Counted from the stretch's first letter, positions 53,761-62,379 are shown. The stretch is 64,000 bases of DNA from Phycisphaeraceae bacterium (GCA_020851735.1 JADZCD010000020.1:24008-88007); one strand, 5' to 3'. The notes: generated from the letters alone by a model not told the origin. Numbers and translations are program-made.

Positions 53761-54900
53761 TTGCGCGACGTGTACCTGCAAAAACTCGCCAAAGTGATCG
53801 TTCACTATTCCACCGCCGTCAAGCCCGGGCAACTGGTCCGCATCACCGGCGAACCCGTGGCCATCCCCCTGATCGAAGCCCTCTACGAAGAAGTCCTCCG
53901 CGCCGGGGCCCACCCCCTGGTCCGCTGCGCCCCCGACTCGCTGCGCGAGATCTTTTTCGAACTGGCCAACGAAGAACAGCTGCAATACGTCAACCCCCTG
54001 GCCCTGCACGAAGTGGAAACCATCGACGTGTCCATCGGCCTATGGGCCGAGACCAACACCAAACAGCTTTCGCGCTTCGACGCCCGCCGCCAGGGTCTGG
54101 CCTCGGCCGCCCGTAAGCCGATCTTCTCCACCTTCATGAAGCGGGCCGCCAAGGGCGAACTCAAATGGTCCGGCACGCAATTCCCCACCCTCGCCTGCGC
54201 CCAGGACGCGGAAATGAGCCTCCGCCAATACGAGGACTTTGTCTACCGGGCCGGATACCTGCACCTGGACGACCCGGTGGCCCAGTGGAAAAAAATCGAA
54301 ATCGCCCAGCAGAAAGTCGTGGACTTCCTTAAGGGCAAAAAAACCGTCCGCTTCCGGGCTGCCAACGGCACGGACCTTTCGGTGAACGTCGAGGGCATGA
54401 CCTGGATCAACTGCTGCGGGCACGAAAACTTCCCCGACGGCGAAGTGTTCACGGGGCCGAATCTGCAGGCGGCCGACGGCGGCGTCAACGGCGTCGTTCG
54501 CTACAGCTTCCCCGCCGTGCACCTCGGGCATGAGGTGCACGACATCGAGCTGCACCTGGAAAAAGGCCGGGTCGTCAAGGCCACCGCCGGCAAAGGCCAG
54601 GATTTCCTCGACCACATGCTCGACCAGGACCCCGGCGCCCGCGGCGTGGGCGAAATCGCCTTGGGCACCAACTATCAGATCCAGCAGCACAGCAAAAACA
54701 CGCTGTTTGACGAGAAAATTGGCGGCACCTTCCACATGGCCGTCGGCGCCGGCTATCCCGAAACCGGCAACGCCAACGAGTCCGGCCTGCACTGGGACAT
54801 GGTCTGCGACCTGCGCCCCGGCGGCACCATCGAAGTCGACGGCCAGGTGATTTCCAAGGACGGAAAATTCCTCTCCCCCGGCTGGCCGGGCAATGAATGA
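53761..54900 (+). CDS. M29 family metallopeptidase (aminopeptidase T-like)
   Basis: The 379-residue protein matches M29 aminopeptidases (AmpS/AmpT). It begins DVYLQKLAKVIVHYSTAVKPGQLVRI and holds the metal-site segments NFPDGEVFTGPN, EVHDIELHLEKGRVV, GVGEIALGTNY, LFDEKIGGTFHMAVGAGYPE and ESGLHWDMVCDLR. The enzyme removes N-terminal residues in the cytoplasm. I chose TTG at 53761 because GAGG lies six bases before it; another TTG at 53749 overlaps that ribosome site. Length is normal. Confidence 0.93.
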   Translation: MRDVYLQKLAKVIVHYSTAVKPGQLVRITGEPVAIPLIEALYEEVLRAGAHPLVRCAPDSLREIFFELANEEQLQYVNPLALHEVETIDVSIGLWAETNTKQLSRFDARRQGLASAARKPIFSTFMKRAAKGELKWSGTQFPTLACAQDAEMSLRQYEDFVYRAGYLHLDDPVAQWKKIEIAQQKVVDFLKGKKTVRFRAANGTDLSVNVEGMTWINCCGHENFPDGEVFTGPNLQAADGGVNGVVRYSFPAVHLGHEVHDIELHLEKGRVVKATAGKGQDFLDHMLDQDPGARGVGEIALGTNYQIQQHSKNTLFDEKIGGTFHMAVGAGYPETGNANESGLHWDMVCDLRPGGTIEVDGQVISKDGKFLSPGWPGNE

Positions 54901-54926
54901 TGAGGAGTTAGGGAAAAGAAGGAATA

Positions 54927-54957
54927 GCCCCACCTGGAAAGGTGGGGCCGGCTCGGA
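54927..54957 (+). repeat. Hairpin repeat type B, intergenic copy
   Basis: GCCCCACCT, GGAA, AGGTGGGGC then CGGCTCGGA. Loop and 3' flank equal the copies inside sthA and alr, but the four inner stem bases are replaced on both sides (GCAT/ATGC becomes ACCT/AGGT). Pairing is therefore kept. Confidence 0.88.
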
Positions 54958-54993
54958 CGAATTGGGGAAAGGATTTCAATCAAGGCCAACGTC

Positions 54994-55869
54994 ATGCGCT
55001 TCACCCACCTCAGCACAACCGCGTGCATCATGCTGCCCCTGGCCTTGGCGTGGACATTGACCGCCGTCGGCGCGGAAAAAGTTCGCGCAAAACCAAGCAG
55101 CTCCCGCCTGGTCAGCCAAACCGTCTACTTGGGCAAAGCGGACCCGAAGTTAACCCGCATGCTGACAGCCCGGCTCGGGCGAGCCATGGAAAAACCCCCG
55201 GAAAACAGCGAATCCAGCGGCGCCACCGCCCGCCTGTATCTGCCGGCCGTCGAACCCGTCAGCCCGCCATGGGGATTGATCGTCTGGATCAGCCCGCATG
55301 ACGACGAAGAGCTGCCGCCCACTTATCTGCGGGTGTTCAAGCGCTTAAAATTCATCGCCATCTGCCCGCAAAACGCCGGCAACAATCAGAACGTGATCCA
55401 GCGCTTGACCCTGGCCCTGCAAGCGGCCGAATACGCGCGCGGCAGATATTCCATCGACCCCAAGCGAGTTTACGTCGCCGGCTTCTCCGGCGGAGGTCGC
55501 TGCGCCAGCCGCTTGGGCGTGATCTACCCCGACCTCTTCCAGGGGGCCATCCCCATCTGCGGATGCGACTACTTCCGCCCCATTCCCGTGCCGGGCCAGC
55601 CTGGGAAACGGTGGGACGCCGACTATCGCCCCCCGCCGCCGAATCTCTTGATGCAGGCCCGCAAGGAAAGCCGCTTCGTCCTGGTCACCGCTGACCACGA
55701 CGGCAATCAACCACAAACCGCCGCCACCTTCAAACTCGGATTCCTCAAGGATCGCTTCGAACACGTCACCTATCTGCAGGTCCCCGAAAAAGGCCACGAA
55801 CCCATCCTCGCCGGCTGGCTGGAAAAAGCGCTCGCGGCAGCGTCTTTACATGGCACGGCTGCACCCTAG
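54994..55869 (+). CDS. Secreted alpha/beta hydrolase (esterase-like)
   Basis: The 291-residue protein has a signal peptide (MLPLALAWTLTAVGA, cleaved near residue 27). The nucleophile elbow GFSGGGRCA lies near residue 169 and a late His in VPEKGHEPILAGW near 269. An Asp in TADHDGNQPQ near 233 could complete the triad. It resembles poly-hydroxybutyrate depolymerase or feruloyl-esterase-like proteins. Target unknown. It is 93 bases behind the M29 peptidase and has a repeat B hairpin before it. Confidence 0.75.
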   Translation: MRFTHLSTTACIMLPLALAWTLTAVGAEKVRAKPSSSRLVSQTVYLGKADPKLTRMLTARLGRAMEKPPENSESSGATARLYLPAVEPVSPPWGLIVWISPHDDEELPPTYLRVFKRLKFIAICPQNAGNNQNVIQRLTLALQAAEYARGRYSIDPKRVYVAGFSGGGRCASRLGVIYPDLFQGAIPICGCDYFRPIPVPGQPGKRWDADYRPPPPNLLMQARKESRFVLVTADHDGNQPQTAATFKLGFLKDRFEHVTYLQVPEKGHEPILAGWLEKALAAASLHGTAAP

Positions 55870-55910
55870 CTCCAGCCATCCGTCGGCTTGGGGCAAGACC
55901 ATGGCCGCAC

Positions 55911-56702
55911 TTACCAGAGCCTGGCCAACACAAGAGCCATCATGAACACCAATCCACCCACACAATTTGCCGCCATGGTCATGGACCGCACCGATTGATG
56001 CGTCCACGAAAACAACGACATTCGATAGCGGATCAATGCGATCCACCATCCCGGCCCCAAAAACGTATAGGCCATCACTAATACGGCATACATGTCGCCG
56101 CCCCATCTTAGATAGCCAGCCAACCATCCTAAGAATCCCCCGAGGATGATCTGAAGCAATATCATCGCAAAGAACAAGCTATCAGGCATTTTCTGGATGG
56201 AAGCATCCACCGCCAGCCAAACGGCCGACTCGACCTGAGGAATGCTGTTGGCGGTCAACATGTCGATCACCTGGTCGGCAAGAGCGTCCTGCGGCAGCGG
56301 CACACGCTTGGAGTGTCTCTTGTGCAAGACCAGAATCAGCCATCGCCCCTGTCCCCCCGCGGCCGGCTCAATGCCGAAACCCTTGATGTATTTCCAGCGA
56401 TACACCCCGCCCGCACAAAACAGACCATACGGATAAAGGGCATAGCGTGGCCCAGGACTGGCGTAAAGAATCAATAAGCCGAACAGGCACGTGACTACGC
56501 CCACCCCCACAAGATCGCGGATCATTCGGGCCGTCGACGGCGAAAACGACCCAACCTGCGCCCAAACCGCCACAGCCATCCCGATCAGTATGATCGCCCC
56601 CATCGCGATCGCCAGGGGTCCGATTTTCTGATTCCGATGACAGGCCGCCAACGAGGCCATGTTCGGCGGTGCCCGCCATTTGAGCAGGGCTTTTGAAGAC
56701 AT
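55911..56702 (-). CDS. Hypothetical membrane protein
   Basis: The 263-residue protein has about five hydrophobic segments: residues 29-50, 62-80, then three near 175-260. A soluble section between them (RWKYIKGFGIEPAAGGQGRW, HKRHSKRVPLPQDA) looks like a PH-like fold of the kind seen in bacterial membrane-anchored proteins; this is a weak guess. The ATG at 56702 has no strong ribosome site. Function unknown. Confidence 0.6.
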   Translation of the reverse strand: MSSKALLKWRAPPNMASLAACHRNQKIGPLAIAMGAIILIGMAVAVWAQVGSFSPSTARMIRDLVGVGVVTCLFGLLILYASPGPRYALYPYGLFCAGGVYRWKYIKGFGIEPAAGGQGRWLILVLHKRHSKRVPLPQDALADQVIDMLTANSIPQVESAVWLAVDASIQKMPDSLFFAMILLQIILGGFLGWLAGYLRWGGDMYAVLVMAYTFLGPGWWIALIRYRMSLFSWTHQSVRSMTMAANCVGGLVFMMALVLARLW

Positions 56703-56793
56703 GACGCCATGATAACGCGATCCATCGCAGTGAGGCATGCAGATCAAGCGTTTCCCGTGCTTTCTTGGCGTCCCTGGCACCCTGATGGCCGCG

Positions 56794-58215
56794 CTACTTC
56801 TTCCCCACCGACAAGATCACAGCCTCAGAGGACGGCGCCGACTCGTGCTTTTCGATATGCAGCTTCTTGACCCGCTGCGTGGACCAATCCGTCACACGCA
56901 GGTCCGGCGCGTCGGGCCCCTCGTGGAGCTTAAGCACGTTATACCGATTGTCGCGCTGAGCCGGCACAAATCCCGCCTCGCGGATCAGATGGCAGAGCAA
57001 TTCTTCCGTCAGGCAATACGTCGTGCCAGCCGCGCTGACGACGTTTTCCTCCATCATCACCGAACCCATGTCGCTGGCCCCGTAGAAAAGCGCCAACTGC
57101 CCGATCTTCGGGCCCATCGTCACCCACGAGCTGCCGATCGAGTGAATGTTGTCCAAAAACAACCGGCTGAGCGCCTGCATGCGCAGGTATTCGCTCGCCC
57201 CAGCCATCCGCACCAATTTCCCAGCCGTCGGCACAGCCTCGTCGCACGCCATCTTGTCCCGGCCGTCGACCTTGCCCGCCGCCACCCGATCCGCCAATTC
57301 ATCGCCGGGGAATGGCGCATCCGCCTCCGGGTCCCAGTCCGGCACGCGCCCCAGCGGCGTGTTTTCCCGCTGGAACGGCCAAGCAATGAAGCTCACATAT
57401 CGGCCTGCCCAGTTTTCCGCGATGGCCCGATCCTGCGCCTGCCGCACCCGATCCATGTGATCGATCCGGTCCATCACCCCCTCGATGTGCCCGAACATCA
57501 TCGTCGCGCTCGTCCACATCCCCAGCCGATGCGCCGTGGACATCACCGCCAGCCATTGCTCGGCGCTCGCCTTGCCGATGCCGATCCGCCGCCGCACGTG
57601 CTCGGCAAAAATCTCGCCCCCGCCCCCCGGCAGCGAGTCCAACCCCGCCGCCTGCAATCGCCGCATGATGGCCGTCAGCTTTTCCTGCCAGACTTCCGGG
57701 GGCAACTCGTGGCTCTTCTTCGGCTCCGTGCGCGGGAACCCCGGCAAGTCGAACACGGCCACGAATTCCACGAACTCCGGCGGGGAAAACCCGTGAATGT
57801 GCACCCCCGGAAATTCGCTCTTCAGGTCGCCGAGCATCTGCTCATAAAACTCAAGCGGCAGCTCCGGGTGCATCCCCCCCTGAATCAAAATCTGCGTTCC
57901 CCCGATGGCGGTTAGCTGCCGCACCTTCTCGTGCAACTGCTCCCGGCTTAGCGTGTAAGCCCCCTCCTCGCCCAGATCACGTTTAAAAGCGCAGAACGTG
58001 CACGACGCCGAGCAGACATTCGTGTAATTGATGTTGCGATCAATCACATACGTCCGCACCCGCGGCCCGTGCATCCGCTCCGCCACCGCGCTGGCCCACC
58101 GCCCTAGGTCATGCAGCGACGCCTCCCGATACAGCCGCAGCGCGCCCGCCGGACTCAATCGCGCCCGGCCGGCAATCACGTCGTCAATGCGTAGATCGTG
58201 GGCAAGGTTCGTCAT
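56794..58215 (-). CDS. mqnC: Cyclic dehypoxanthinyl futalosine synthase (radical SAM)
   Basis: MqnC cyclises dehypoxanthinyl futalosine in the futalosine route to menaquinone. The 473-residue protein has the radical-SAM cluster C68-x3-C72-x2-C75 in NINYTNVCSASCTFCAFKR. The diagnostic segments VIDRNINYTNVC, LIQGGMHPELPLEFYE, HGFSPPEF, DSLPGGGGEI and MMEENVVSAAG favour MqnC over MqnE. It is about 100 residues longer than typical, with a loop near residues 160-170 and extra sequence near 290-320. The presence of mqnC implies that this organism makes menaquinone without the MenFDHC route. No other mqn gene is nearby. Confidence 0.9.
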   Translation of the reverse strand: MTNLAHDLRIDDVIAGRARLSPAGALRLYREASLHDLGRWASAVAERMHGPRVRTYVIDRNINYTNVCSASCTFCAFKRDLGEEGAYTLSREQLHEKVRQLTAIGGTQILIQGGMHPELPLEFYEQMLGDLKSEFPGVHIHGFSPPEFVEFVAVFDLPGFPRTEPKKSHELPPEVWQEKLTAIMRRLQAAGLDSLPGGGGEIFAEHVRRRIGIGKASAEQWLAVMSTAHRLGMWTSATMMFGHIEGVMDRIDHMDRVRQAQDRAIAENWAGRYVSFIAWPFQRENTPLGRVPDWDPEADAPFPGDELADRVAAGKVDGRDKMACDEAVPTAGKLVRMAGASEYLRMQALSRLFLDNIHSIGSSWVTMGPKIGQLALFYGASDMGSVMMEENVVSAAGTTYCLTEELLCHLIREAGFVPAQRDNRYNVLKLHEGPDAPDLRVTDWSTQRVKKLHIEKHESAPSSEAVILSVGKK

Positions 58216-58267
58216 GGCGAGTGATTAAGTGTAGCGGAAATCACCGGGGCAAAACGGGCCTGGTCTA

Positions 58268-58307
58268 GGGTATGGGGTATGGGGTATGGGGTATGGGGTA
58301 TGGGGTA
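58268..58307 (+). repeat. Heptamer tandem repeat, unit GGGTATG
   Basis: Five exact units of GGGTATG and a partial sixth lie 53 bases upstream of the mqnC start. Such runs can change copy number by slippage. Confidence 0.85.
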
Positions 58308-58439
58308 GAGGGCCGAGAAAAGCGATGCGGGTCCGGTTTACCTTAGCGTGCAGGGGGTGTGGGGGAGCGGCAAGACGCTCCCCCGCATGGTCTTTCTTCT
58401 TTAGCTGCCCGCCCACATCAAACCCAACCCCGCCCTCGT

Positions 58440-59006
58440 TCAAATCGCTTCGATCTCTTTCATCTTCGCGGCCGTCAGGTCGTCCACCTGTTTCTCGTAG
58501 CGTTTGAGCATCTCCTGGATCTCTTCCTTGGCCGCTTCCACTTCGTCTTCGCTGACGTGCTGCGTCTTATCCTTGGAGATCTGCTCCACGTGCTTGTTGG
58601 CGTCGCGGCGGGCGTTGCGCACCGTCACCTTGGCCTGCTCGCCCATCTGCCGGATCGACCCGGACAACTGCAGCCGCCGCTCGCCGGACAACGCCGGAAG
58701 GTTCAGCCGAATCTGCTTGCCCTCGGTCATCGGGTTGAGCCCCAGCCCCGAGGTCTGGATCGCCTTGACGATCATCGCCATGCTGCTGGGGTCGAAGGGC
58801 TTAATTAAAATCTGCGTGGCTTCCGGCACGCTGATCAGCGCCAGCGAGCGCAGGTCCGTCGGCGAACCGTAGTAGTCCACCTTGACAAACTCCACCAGGG
58901 CTGTGGACGCCCGCCCCGTACGCACCCCGCGCATCTCGTGCTTTAGATACTCCACCGCCTTGTCCATCGCTTCCTCAGCCGACAATTGAATTTCATCCAG
59001 ATCCAT
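58440..59006 (-). CDS. frr: Ribosome recycling factor
   Basis: RRF splits post-termination ribosomes with EF-G. The 188-residue product has the family start MDKAVEYLKHEMRGVRTGRA, VDYYGSPTDLRSLALISVPE, GKQIRLNLPALSGERR and the C-terminal helix. The ATG at 59006 follows AAGGAG. pyrH lies just upstream, the usual pyrH-frr order, separated by a heptamer tandem repeat. Confidence 0.97.
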   Translation of the reverse strand: MDLDEIQLSAEEAMDKAVEYLKHEMRGVRTGRASTALVEFVKVDYYGSPTDLRSLALISVPEATQILIKPFDPSSMAMIVKAIQTSGLGLNPMTEGKQIRLNLPALSGERRLQLSGSIRQMGEQAKVTVRNARRDANKHVEQISKDKTQHVSEDEVEAAKEEIQEMLKRYEKQVDDLTAAKMKEIEAI

Positions 59007-59100
59007 GGGGAAGCTCCTTAGAATTTTCGATTCGCAATGGCCGATTTCCCGCAAAACCCTCTACCTTACAATTGACTTGCTCAACGCGTAATAAACGCAT

Positions 59101-59150
59101 TCGTCATTCGTCATTCGTCATTCGTCATTCGTCATTCGTCATTCGTCATT
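59101..59150 (+). repeat. Heptamer tandem repeat, unit TCGTCAT
   Basis: Seven exact units fill most of the pyrH-frr spacer, ending 12 bases from the pyrH stop. Its unit differs from the GGGTATG run 800 bases away but has the same length. Confidence 0.9.
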
Positions 59151-59161
59151 CAAAATCATAC

Positions 59162-59884
59162 TCAATCCACCGTCACCCGCGTGCCCCGGGCCTTGCCGCT
59201 GACCACCTCCACAATGTGCTTAGGCTTCTTCATGTTAAACACCACCACCGGAATGTTCCGGTCCATGCACATGCTAAAAGCCGTTAAGTCCATCACCTTC
59301 AGCCGCCGATCGATCACTTCCTTAAAGGTCAGCTTCTCAAAGCGCTTGGCCTTGGGGTTCTTCATCGGGTCGTCGTCGTAAATGCCGTCCACCTTGGTGG
59401 CCTTTAACAGCACGTCCGCGTTGATCTCCGCCGCCCGCAGCGCCGCCGCCGAGTCGGTGGTGAAAAACGGATTCCCCGTCCCGGCCACGAAAATCACCAC
59501 CCGCCCTTTGTCCAGATGGCTGATCGCCCGCCCGCGGATAAACGTCTCCGCCACCGACGTCAGCTGCAGCGCGCTGAGCACCCTGGCCGGCTGACCGAGA
59601 TTCTCCAGCATCTCCCGCAGCGCCATGCCGTTGATGGCTGTGCCCAACATGCCCATATAGTCCGCCGTAGCCTGGCTGATCTGGCCCTTCTGCGCCAACG
59701 CCGCCCCGCGCACAATATTCCCCCCGCCCACCACCACCGCCAGCTGCGTGCCTAGCTTCGCCGCCGCCGCGATCTCCCTGGCCATCAACTCCAACTCCCC
59801 GCTGTCAATGCCGAACCCGCCCGGCTGACAAAACGCTTCGCCGCTGATTTTCAGTAACACCCTGCGATAGTGCGGTTTAACCAC
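59162..59884 (-). CDS. pyrH: UMP kinase
   Basis: PyrH converts UMP to UDP in pyrimidine synthesis. The 240-residue protein has the start VLLKISGEAF, the segment VVVGGGNIVRG, and GTGNPFFTTDSAAALRAAEINAD, all diagnostic for the amino-acid-kinase-fold UMP kinase. The start is GTG at 59884 without a strong ribosome site. rpsB-tsf, usual upstream partners, are absent. Confidence 0.96.
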   Translation of the reverse strand: MVKPHYRRVLLKISGEAFCQPGGFGIDSGELELMAREIAAAAKLGTQLAVVVGGGNIVRGAALAQKGQISQATADYMGMLGTAINGMALREMLENLGQPARVLSALQLTSVAETFIRGRAISHLDKGRVVIFVAGTGNPFFTTDSAAALRAAEINADVLLKATKVDGIYDDDPMKNPKAKRFEKLTFKEVIDRRLKVMDLTAFSMCMDRNIPVVVFNMKKPKHIVEVVSGKARGTRVTVD

Positions 59885-60255
59885 GTGTTGGCTTTCTATT
59901 GAAATCTTTAGTTAGACCTTACCCCACCCCGTCGACTCCGACTCTTGTCCGCCAATTGGACGCCCTGACCCGCCCCTAGTCAAGTCCCCCCGCCCCCGGA
60001 ATCGCCCCCGGAAGTGAACATCCCCATCCATCAGAACATGATGCATCCACCAATGACATCCAAATATTTGGCCGCAGATATACACAGATGAACGCTATGA
60101 ATCCGAGTTTTTGCCTCAAGACTGCGTTTATCTGCGTTCATCTGCGGCCATTTAAAATCCTGATCTGAAGCTATCGTTACGATGCATAACGTACTTCACC
60201 TCCCGGCTCAGCCGGGCGTACTCCCCCGCCCCCGGAAGCATCACCCCCAAATGGG
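59885..60255. other. Repeat-rich gap upstream of pyrH
   Basis: A 371-base gap holds CCCCCGGAAGT words at 59990-60015 and 60227-60240, the palindromic repeat D at 60071-60149 and a short C-type hairpin at 60202-60216. No gene is supported; the pyrH promoter must lie here. Confidence 0.6.
60071..60149. repeat. Palindromic repeat type D, copy 3
   Basis: Arms GCCGCAGATATACACAGATG and a near reverse complement ending CATCTGCGGC. Outer arms match the copies at 156 and 52343 with changes that keep pairing at the ends. Confidence 0.8.
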
Positions 60256-60777
60256 CTAGGTGACACCCCACTCATCCCCCTCCTCCTTCTTCCCGCCGTC
60301 CTCTTCTTCCCCAAACCCAAACCGCTCCACCCAGCGGGCCACTTCACTATCGTCCAACCTCCGCTGCGACTTGCCCGAACCCTTGGCCCCTTTCCCCCCG
60401 CCCGACTTGGCCTCTAACAGCTCCTTAACCATCTCGCCACACGAAAGCACCTTCGCCCGCCGCCGCCGGGCCGCCTTCTGGATCTGCCGGTCGTCGCTGA
60501 CCACCCACAGCCGTCGCGGCGCGCTGTCCCGCGCGATCTCTTCCACAATCACGTCGTCGGCCGAACGCTTGCGCCCGGAATAAACCAGCTCCACCTCCAG
60601 CACCGGCGACTGCGTCAATCCCCCCGGCTTGGCCACCCCGTCGCAGACCACCGCCATCCTCTGCCCCCGCCAGCGACTCTTAGCCAACAGCTGGCACAGC
60701 CCCTCTTCCTCCAGGCCCGCCAGCTCCGGCGGCATGTCGTGATGTAACAGGTTGTAGCAGTCCACGATCAGGGACAT
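60256..60777 (-). CDS. NYN (PIN-like) domain ribonuclease, YacP-like
   Basis: The 173-residue protein starts SLIVDCYNLLHH, the NYN/PIN active-site Asp, and has AVVCDGVAKPGG, SADDVIVEEIARD and WVVSDDRQIQKAARR, supplying the other acidic residues. YacP-like proteins cut RNA or act in rRNA processing. The C-terminal 40 residues are low-complexity (KSGGGKGAKGSGKSQRR, EEEDGGKKEEGDE). The next gene upstream on the same strand ends 10 bases before it, so they form one transcript. Confidence 0.82.
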   Translation of the reverse strand: MSLIVDCYNLLHHDMPPELAGLEEEGLCQLLAKSRWRGQRMAVVCDGVAKPGGLTQSPVLEVELVYSGRKRSADDVIVEEIARDSAPRRLWVVSDDRQIQKAARRRRAKVLSCGEMVKELLEAKSGGGKGAKGSGKSQRRLDDSEVARWVERFGFGEEEDGGKKEEGDEWGVT

Positions 60778-60787
60778 CGCCCAGACC

Positions 60788-61828
60788 TTATCCCAAGCTT
60801 TTTGCGTTTAACCGCCGCCAGGCATGACCCGTCAAACAACCAGGCCGCCCGACCAATACCTCCCCGCCATCCACCTGGATCAGCCCTATGCCTGACCCGC
60901 CCGCGAATCCCGCGATGCCTTCCACCGTCGCCTCGCCCCTGACCAACGCTCCATGCCGTCCCCGCCAAGTCCAGGCAAAATCGCGTGGCACGCCCTCCGC
61001 CTCGGCCAACACCCGCCGGCGACCGGTCACAAACTCAGCCGCCTGCCTGCCCGTCTTGTCCACCGGCTCAGCGTCGTCCCCCTGCAACCGCAAGCTAAGA
61101 AAGCTCTTCGCCTCTCCGGGCCGGCGAAGTTGCACCAGCCAATCCTTCCGCCCGCCGCCTGCGGTTACCTCAAACTCCGCCCCCTCCCTGCTTAGACCAA
61201 AGGCCCGGGCCGCGGACCATAACCTCCCACCCAGCGAATCCCAGCCCGCCAGCTCATGCCACCCGCGCTGTTGGCTCACCTGGCTCGGTTCCCCCTCGCG
61301 CACACACACCCGCAAACTCGCCGCCCAGCACGCCCCTGCCTCACCCATCCCCCACTCCCGCCAAGACTGACCCACCCGCACCTTCGCCTGCCGCCAGCGC
61401 TCAACTTCCAGATACACCCACGCCGCCCCATCCCACAAATCCAACTCAAACCCCCCCGGAAGTGCCCCCGCCCCCGCAAGCACCCCCGGAAGTGAACGCC
61501 CCCATCCTTCAGCCCCCGGCTCAGCCGGGGGGTACCCACCCGCCCCCGGAAGTGCCCCCGCAAGCGCAAGCACCTCCCTCTCCCTCTCTGAGGGAGAGGG
61601 CAGGGTGAGGGTGGAGTCTGCATGGTTTCGCAGCCCCCCGCCAATCCCCCCCAACTCCACCCTTCCAATCCACCGCAGCGCCAGATCGCTCCGCAGCGTC
61701 AGCCACGCCGTCTCCTCCGCCGTGACGTCGCCGCTGCGCGGCGCCGGCGCAGCCGCCGCCTCCACCGGCTGATCCGTGCGCTTGCCCGGCAAATCGGCAT
61801 TACGAACTGTGCGCGTCCAGGTCGTCAC
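60788..61828 (-). CDS. Hypothetical protein, co-translated with gbsR
   Basis: I do not recognise this 346-residue protein. GTG at 61828 overlaps the gbsR stop in GTGA, so translation is coupled. It has no membrane span. Residues rich in Trp and Arg (RWIGRVELGG, DFAWTWRGRHGALVRG) alternate with strands. A repeat-derived block of about 55 residues lies near 71-126 (STLTLPSPSEREREV...), in frame. Without it the protein would be about 290 residues. The regulator pairing hints at a stress role, but I cannot assign one. Confidence 0.6.
   Translation of the reverse strand: MTTWTRTVRNADLPGKRTDQPVEAAAAPAPRSGDVTAEETAWLTLRSDLALRWIGRVELGGIGGGLRNHADSTLTLPSPSEREREVLALAGALPGAGGYPPAEPGAEGWGRSLPGVLAGAGALPGGFELDLWDGAAWVYLEVERWRQAKVRVGQSWREWGMGEAGACWAASLRVCVREGEPSQVSQQRGWHELAGWDSLGGRLWSAARAFGLSREGAEFEVTAGGGRKDWLVQLRRPGEAKSFLSLRLQGDDAEPVDKTGRQAAEFVTGRRRVLAEAEGVPRDFAWTWRGRHGALVRGEATVEGIAGFAGGSGIGLIQVDGGEVLVGRPGCLTGHAWRRLNAKSLG
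61452..61617 (-). repeat. Compound repeat insertion in the gbsR partner gene
   Basis: The block contains CCCCCGGAAGTG words, hairpin repeat C (61513-61531) and a perfect 11-base-stem palindrome CCCTCTCCCTC, TCT, GAGGGAGAGGG at 61576-61600. That last palindrome is a very common dispersed repeat in bacteria (general knowledge). The reading frame is kept across all of it. Confidence 0.8.
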
Positions 61829-62379
61829 GACGCCACCCCCAGTAGCTTCCACACCTTGCGGCCCAGCTTCACAAAGCGAATCATCGCCCCGGTGGGCAGA
61901 TCGCGGATCTGCTGATACCAGCTGCTCATGGTCTGGAAAAAGCCCAGCAATTCCTCGAGCCGATCGCGGGCGTGCTTGTCCAACGTCGTGCCCCCGCCCG
62001 CCTCGGCCACGCATTGCCGCAGCACCGCCAGCGTCGGGTCCACCTCCCGCTTCTTACGCTCGTCTAAAATCACCTGGAACATCTGCCAGACGTCGGACAT
62101 GGTCTCAAAATGGTCCCGCCGATCCCCCAGCACGTGCACCGTCCGGGCCACGCCCCAGTCCTGCAGCTGCCGCAGACTCGTGCTCACGTTGGACCGCGCC
62201 ACCGACAGCACCTCGGCGATCTGCTCGGCGTTCAAAGGCTCCGGCCAGATGTACAGCAACGCGTGGATCTGCGCCACCGTGCGGTTGATCCCCCAGCGCG
62301 CCCCCATCTCGCCCCAGTGCACGATGAACTTCTCCATCACCGGCGTAAGACGAATCGGCTTTTCCTTGCTTTCTGTCAT
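61825..62379 (-). CDS. GbsR/MarR family transcriptional regulator
   Basis: The 184-residue protein has a winged-helix domain with RTVAQIHALLYIWPEPLNAEQIAEVL and the recognition helix region ARSNVSTSLRQLQDWG at residues 66-81, then a wing (TVHVLGDRRDHFE). It matches the GbsR family, which in Bacillus represses glycine-betaine genes in response to choline; other members have other ligands. The ATG at 62379 has no ribosome site but a TACAAT box ten bases upstream, so the mRNA may be leaderless. The start codon sits in the centre of an 18-bp palindrome, suggesting autoregulation. Confidence 0.88.
   Translation of the reverse strand: MTESKEKPIRLTPVMEKFIVHWGEMGARWGINRTVAQIHALLYIWPEPLNAEQIAEVLSVARSNVSTSLRQLQDWGVARTVHVLGDRRDHFETMSDVWQMFQVILDERKKREVDPTLAVLRQCVAEAGGGTTLDKHARDRLEELLGFFQTMSSWYQQIRDLPTGAMIRFVKLGRKVWKLLGVAS

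Noticed and set aside
56737..57915. 392-codon plus-strand frame opposite mqnC
   Set aside because: His/Arg/Pro-rich shadow with no ribosome site; the mqnC radical-SAM motifs are certain.
59101..59150. TCGTCAT run as a possible CRISPR remnant
   Set aside because: The units are 7 bases without spacers; CRISPR repeats are longer and separated by unique spacers. It is a simple tandem repeat.
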